Positions 62,201 to 64,000 of a DNA stretch of 64,000 nucleotides are shown in pieces. Both the position numbers and the translations under genes were made by a program. The notes below the pieces were generated by a model, which was not told the DNA's origin, did no database searches, and saw only the letters and a list, made by a program, of their open reading frames with translations. The DNA lies in assembly GCA_963836405.1 (NCBI GenBank), contig CAWIJL010000003.1, forward strand, positions 248,001-312,000. The letters are read 5' to 3'. How positions within the stretch are numbered: position 1 is the first letter of the stretch; each line of letters opens with the position of its first letter. The DNA is from CAWIJJ01 sp963836405. Its GTDB lineage: Bacteria > Acidobacteriota > Terriglobia > Bryobacterales > Bryobacteraceae.

Positions 62201-62392
62201 TTACCGCGGCTGGCCTACAATCCGGCCAAGCATGGCCTCCGCTGCTGCCAGCTCATCGCGCGTGACGCGCGCCTCCGCTCCGCGCTTAGCGATCTCGATC
62301 AAGGAATCGATGGCCATGTACTCCGGTACGCTGATGTGCGTGTCGATCAGGCGTTGGACTCGGAGTAACTCCTCGCGCGATGGCTGCGTCAT
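62201..62392 (-). CDS. Small helical hypothetical protein
   Basis: 63 residues starting at ATG 62392, which overlaps the preceding stop (ATGA). Predicted helices: SREELLRVQRLIDTH and TRDELAAAEAMLGRI. Last gene of the leftward operon. Family not recognised. Confidence 0.6.
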   Translation of the reverse strand: MTQPSREELLRVQRLIDTHISVPEYMAIDSLIEIAKRGAEARVTRDELAAAEAMLGRIVGQPR

Positions 62393-62637
62393 CGTGCGGC
62401 CCTCCTCGCCGCCATCGCCGCGCGCCTGGTGGCGGCGGCCGTCGCCATCAGTTCGCGCGCATCGAGCTTCCGCGCCAGGTCGAACAGCGCTTCGATGCTG
62501 ACGGGCGCGGGTTTCGCCCGCGCCCCCTTCGGCCACACCTGAATCGTACGGCCGCTCAGCTCTACCACCAGCGGATCGCCGCGCTCGATGGCCAGCGTCT
62601 CGCGCACCACCGATTGCCCCGGCTTCAGTTTCGTCAT
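62389..62637 (-). CDS. Small hypothetical protein
   Basis: 82 residues starting at ATG 62637, which overlaps the upstream nuclease stop (ATGA). The first half is beta-like (KLKPGQSVVRETLAIERGDP, then VVELSGRTIQVWPKG), the second a basic Ala/Arg-rich helix. It resembles small phage DNA-binding or accessory proteins only in composition. Family not recognised. Confidence 0.55.
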   Translation of the reverse strand: MTKLKPGQSVVRETLAIERGDPLVVELSGRTIQVWPKGARAKPAPVSIEALFDLARKLDARELMATAAATRRAAMAARRAAR

Positions 62638-63635
62638 TCCACCTTCCCTCCAAACTCCCGCTCGCACGCCGCGGCGAAGTTGCAGTACTTGCGGCTGCAC
62701 AGGTTGTTGTTGCGGTTGGGGAAATACAGCCCCTCCCGAATGCCATTCTGCACCAGTGGGTAAAGGTGCTGAGTGAGCAACTGATCGGCGACCGTCGTCT
62801 CATGCTCGATGGTGCAGAGCTGCGCGGTCTTGGTGGCCACCAGCGTATCGAGCCGCGTTTTGCCGTTCGCGCCCGGCAGGAGCTGGCGGTAGGTGGCGAG
62901 CTGAAAGGCGTAATCGGGATTGATGCCGGAGGGCTTCTTCGCCGCCGTTTTCACGTCGATGATGCGGCCGTCCACGTCCACGATATCCACCCACCCCTGC
63001 ACGCGCACGCCGGCGATCTCGCCCGTGACGCGCTTCTCCAGCTTGGCGGGCTTGATCTCGGGCGCCGCCTCTTCGAGGTACTTCCGCAGCAGCACGGCGC
63101 CCTGGCGCTTCAGTTCGGCCGGATCGTCGTCGCCCGTGAAGGCCGTTTCCTCGGTCGCGATCTCCCACGCCGTCTCGTACGGTTCCGCCATCTCCTCGAT
63201 ATCGAGCGTGGCGCCCGCGAGCTGTTGGCGGAACCAGTACTCGATGCACTTGTGGACGGCCGTGCCCCTGCACGCCGAACCTCCGCGAGGGTCGGCATGG
63301 CCGGCGCCGTATTTGAACCACCACCGCGCGCTGCATCCCAAAAAACAGGATGCCTGCGAGGGGCTCAGGAGGGCGCCAAGCGTCTCGTTGCGCCCGGCGA
63401 GGGGTGAGGGTGCGGGCGCCGCGGCGGGCGCCTCCTGGGGCTTCTGGTCGGCGAACAGGCCCCCAGGTGCGAACAGGTCGCCCTGCCGCTCCTTTTCGTC
63501 GATGACCAGATCGAGCCGCGCCTTGATCTGGCGCAGCTCCTCCGGCCGGTATTCCTCCCAATAGCGGTAGGACGTGAGGCGGGGCGGCGGCATCGGCACG
63601 GCGCCCGGCCTCGGTTCGTTCAGCATCAGGCCCAT
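62634..63635 (-). CDS. PD-(D/E)XK nuclease, Cas4/RecB-like with Cys cluster
   Basis: 333-residue nuclease. The ATG at 63635 has AGGAGGTGA 7 nt upstream. The catalytic core is GWVDIVD, then IIDVKTA (Asp-x-Lys), then the RecB-type Q-x-x-x-Y in AFQLATYRQLL. One Cys lies near the N-terminus of the core (ASCFLGCSARWW) and three at the C-terminus (C-x4-C-x5-C), the layout of nucleases that hold an iron-sulfur cluster. Such phage-type proteins resect or trim DNA ends in recombination. No helicase or Cas1/Cas2 gene is nearby. Confidence 0.85.
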   Translation of the reverse strand: MGLMLNEPRPGAVPMPPPRLTSYRYWEEYRPEELRQIKARLDLVIDEKERQGDLFAPGGLFADQKPQEAPAAAPAPSPLAGRNETLGALLSPSQASCFLGCSARWWFKYGAGHADPRGGSACRGTAVHKCIEYWFRQQLAGATLDIEEMAEPYETAWEIATEETAFTGDDDPAELKRQGAVLLRKYLEEAAPEIKPAKLEKRVTGEIAGVRVQGWVDIVDVDGRIIDVKTAAKKPSGINPDYAFQLATYRQLLPGANGKTRLDTLVATKTAQLCTIEHETTVADQLLTQHLYPLVQNGIREGLYFPNRNNNLCSRKYCNFAAACEREFGGKVE

Positions 63636-63937
63636 TTGTGATTCACCTCCTCGGCGATCCGCAGCACCAGGCTGGTGACGGCGGCGGCGAGCCCTTCGGC
63701 GTCGGCATCGGCCGGCGCCTCGAACGGGATCGGCGTCCCGGTTTCCTCGGCGAGGTGGTTCCCGCCGCGGTACAGCTCGGCGCGATACTGCCCTTGCTGC
63801 CAATCGTCGATGGCCACGATGCCCTTGAGGGTGGCCACCGTGAGGCAGCCGGGGAAATCGTAGTAGGCACGCAGGCCCACGCGGTTGAGGATCTCGGCGG
63901 CGCCCTCCATGATGGAGCCAGGAGCGTTAGGCAACAT
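63626..63937 (-). CDS. Small hypothetical protein of the leftward operon
   Basis: 103 residues from ATG 63937 with GGAGG 5 nt upstream. Its mixed alpha/beta pattern (AAEILNRVGLRAYYDFPGCL, then TVATLKGIVAIDDWQQGQYR) is not recognised. Its end overlaps the nuclease start by 10 nt. The 63 bases to its right hold no recognisable gene. Confidence 0.6.
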   Translation of the reverse strand: MLPNAPGSIMEGAAEILNRVGLRAYYDFPGCLTVATLKGIVAIDDWQQGQYRAELYRGGNHLAEETGTPIPFEAPADADAEGLAAAVTSLVLRIAEEVNHKWA

Positions 63938-64000
63938 TGGCGCCTCCGTTCTTCGACACGTTGATCGAAAGCACTCAGCATCAGTGAGCGCACGTCTTCG

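Noticed and set aside
61980..62501. Plus-strand frames between the recombinase and the nuclease operon
   Set aside because: They cross the strong terminator and antisense of two coupled minus-strand genes, and have no domain or ribosome site.
63643..63993. Minus-strand Arg-rich frame at the right edge
   Set aside because: It overlaps the better-supported gene at 63626-63937, which has a good ribosome site and balanced composition.

Overview
This window looks like a chromosomal segment from a GC-rich Acidobacteriota, most likely of the Solibacter/Bryobacter type. The signs are: tandem Oar-like TonB-dependent receptors with an N-terminal carboxypeptidase-regulatory domain, a PadR regulator coupled to a duplicated MacB/FtsX-type permease of the ADOP kind, many secreted PQQ-propeller, SGNH and PIG-L proteins, and BlaI/M56-TonB pairs. 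The taxonomy is inferred from gene content only.

Layout. 1-11.5 kb: three tandem paralogous outer-membrane receptors, the first cut by the window edge. The two complete copies each carry a near-consensus promoter, a conserved leader of about 430 nt and (copies 1 and 2) a hairpin terminator. 11.5-19.1 kb, leftward: an OFA-type transporter, an ADOP permease with PadR, a GH51 arabinofuranosidase and an Ldh2-type dehydrogenase. 19.2-25.3 kb: MOSC protein, methyltransferase, trehalose-synthase-like GH13 enzyme, then a coupled run of PP2C phosphatase and two secreted Ig/ASH-type proteins. 25.3-30 kb: BlaI repressor, M56 protease fused to three TonB C-terminal domains, and a secreted carboxypeptidase-regulatory-domain protein whose signal-peptide codons contain an intrinsic terminator. 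30-40.4 kb: Crp-type regulator, small lipoprotein, YncE/phosphoesterase, malQ, solitary nuoB, patatin, PIG-L protein. 40.4-43 kb: S4 protein divergent from a TetR-SRPBCC-epimerase operon with duplicated operators. 43-52.1 kb: two PQQ-type propellers flanking an SGNH protein that has lost its catalytic Ser and His, a cytochrome c/helix-hairpin-helix protein, an M49-like peptidase, an amidohydrolase, an intact SGNH hydrolase and a di-haem peroxidase. 52.1-58.8 kb: tRNA-Leu(TAA), a DUF309 protein with a probable CTG start, a PEP-mutase family protein, a permease remnant, a frameshifted ECF sigma gene with a membrane partner, a phosphodiester glycosidase and an NtrC-type two-component system.

From about 58.9 kb to the right edge the character changes to a mobile or prophage-like module: a winged-helix replication-type protein and small genes joined by 4-nt overlaps, an HNH protein, a short tyrosine recombinase beside a 9-bp inverted repeat, and a leftward recombination-type operon with a Cys-rich PD-(D/E)XK nuclease. 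No complete att sites or boundaries are visible.

Together the chromosomal part suggests a polymer-degrading soil heterotroph: outer-membrane uptake, arabinan attack, storage-glucan and trehalose turnover, periplasmic quinoprotein/cytochrome chemistry, and envelope sensing through BlaI/M56-TonB, ECF sigma and NtrC systems.
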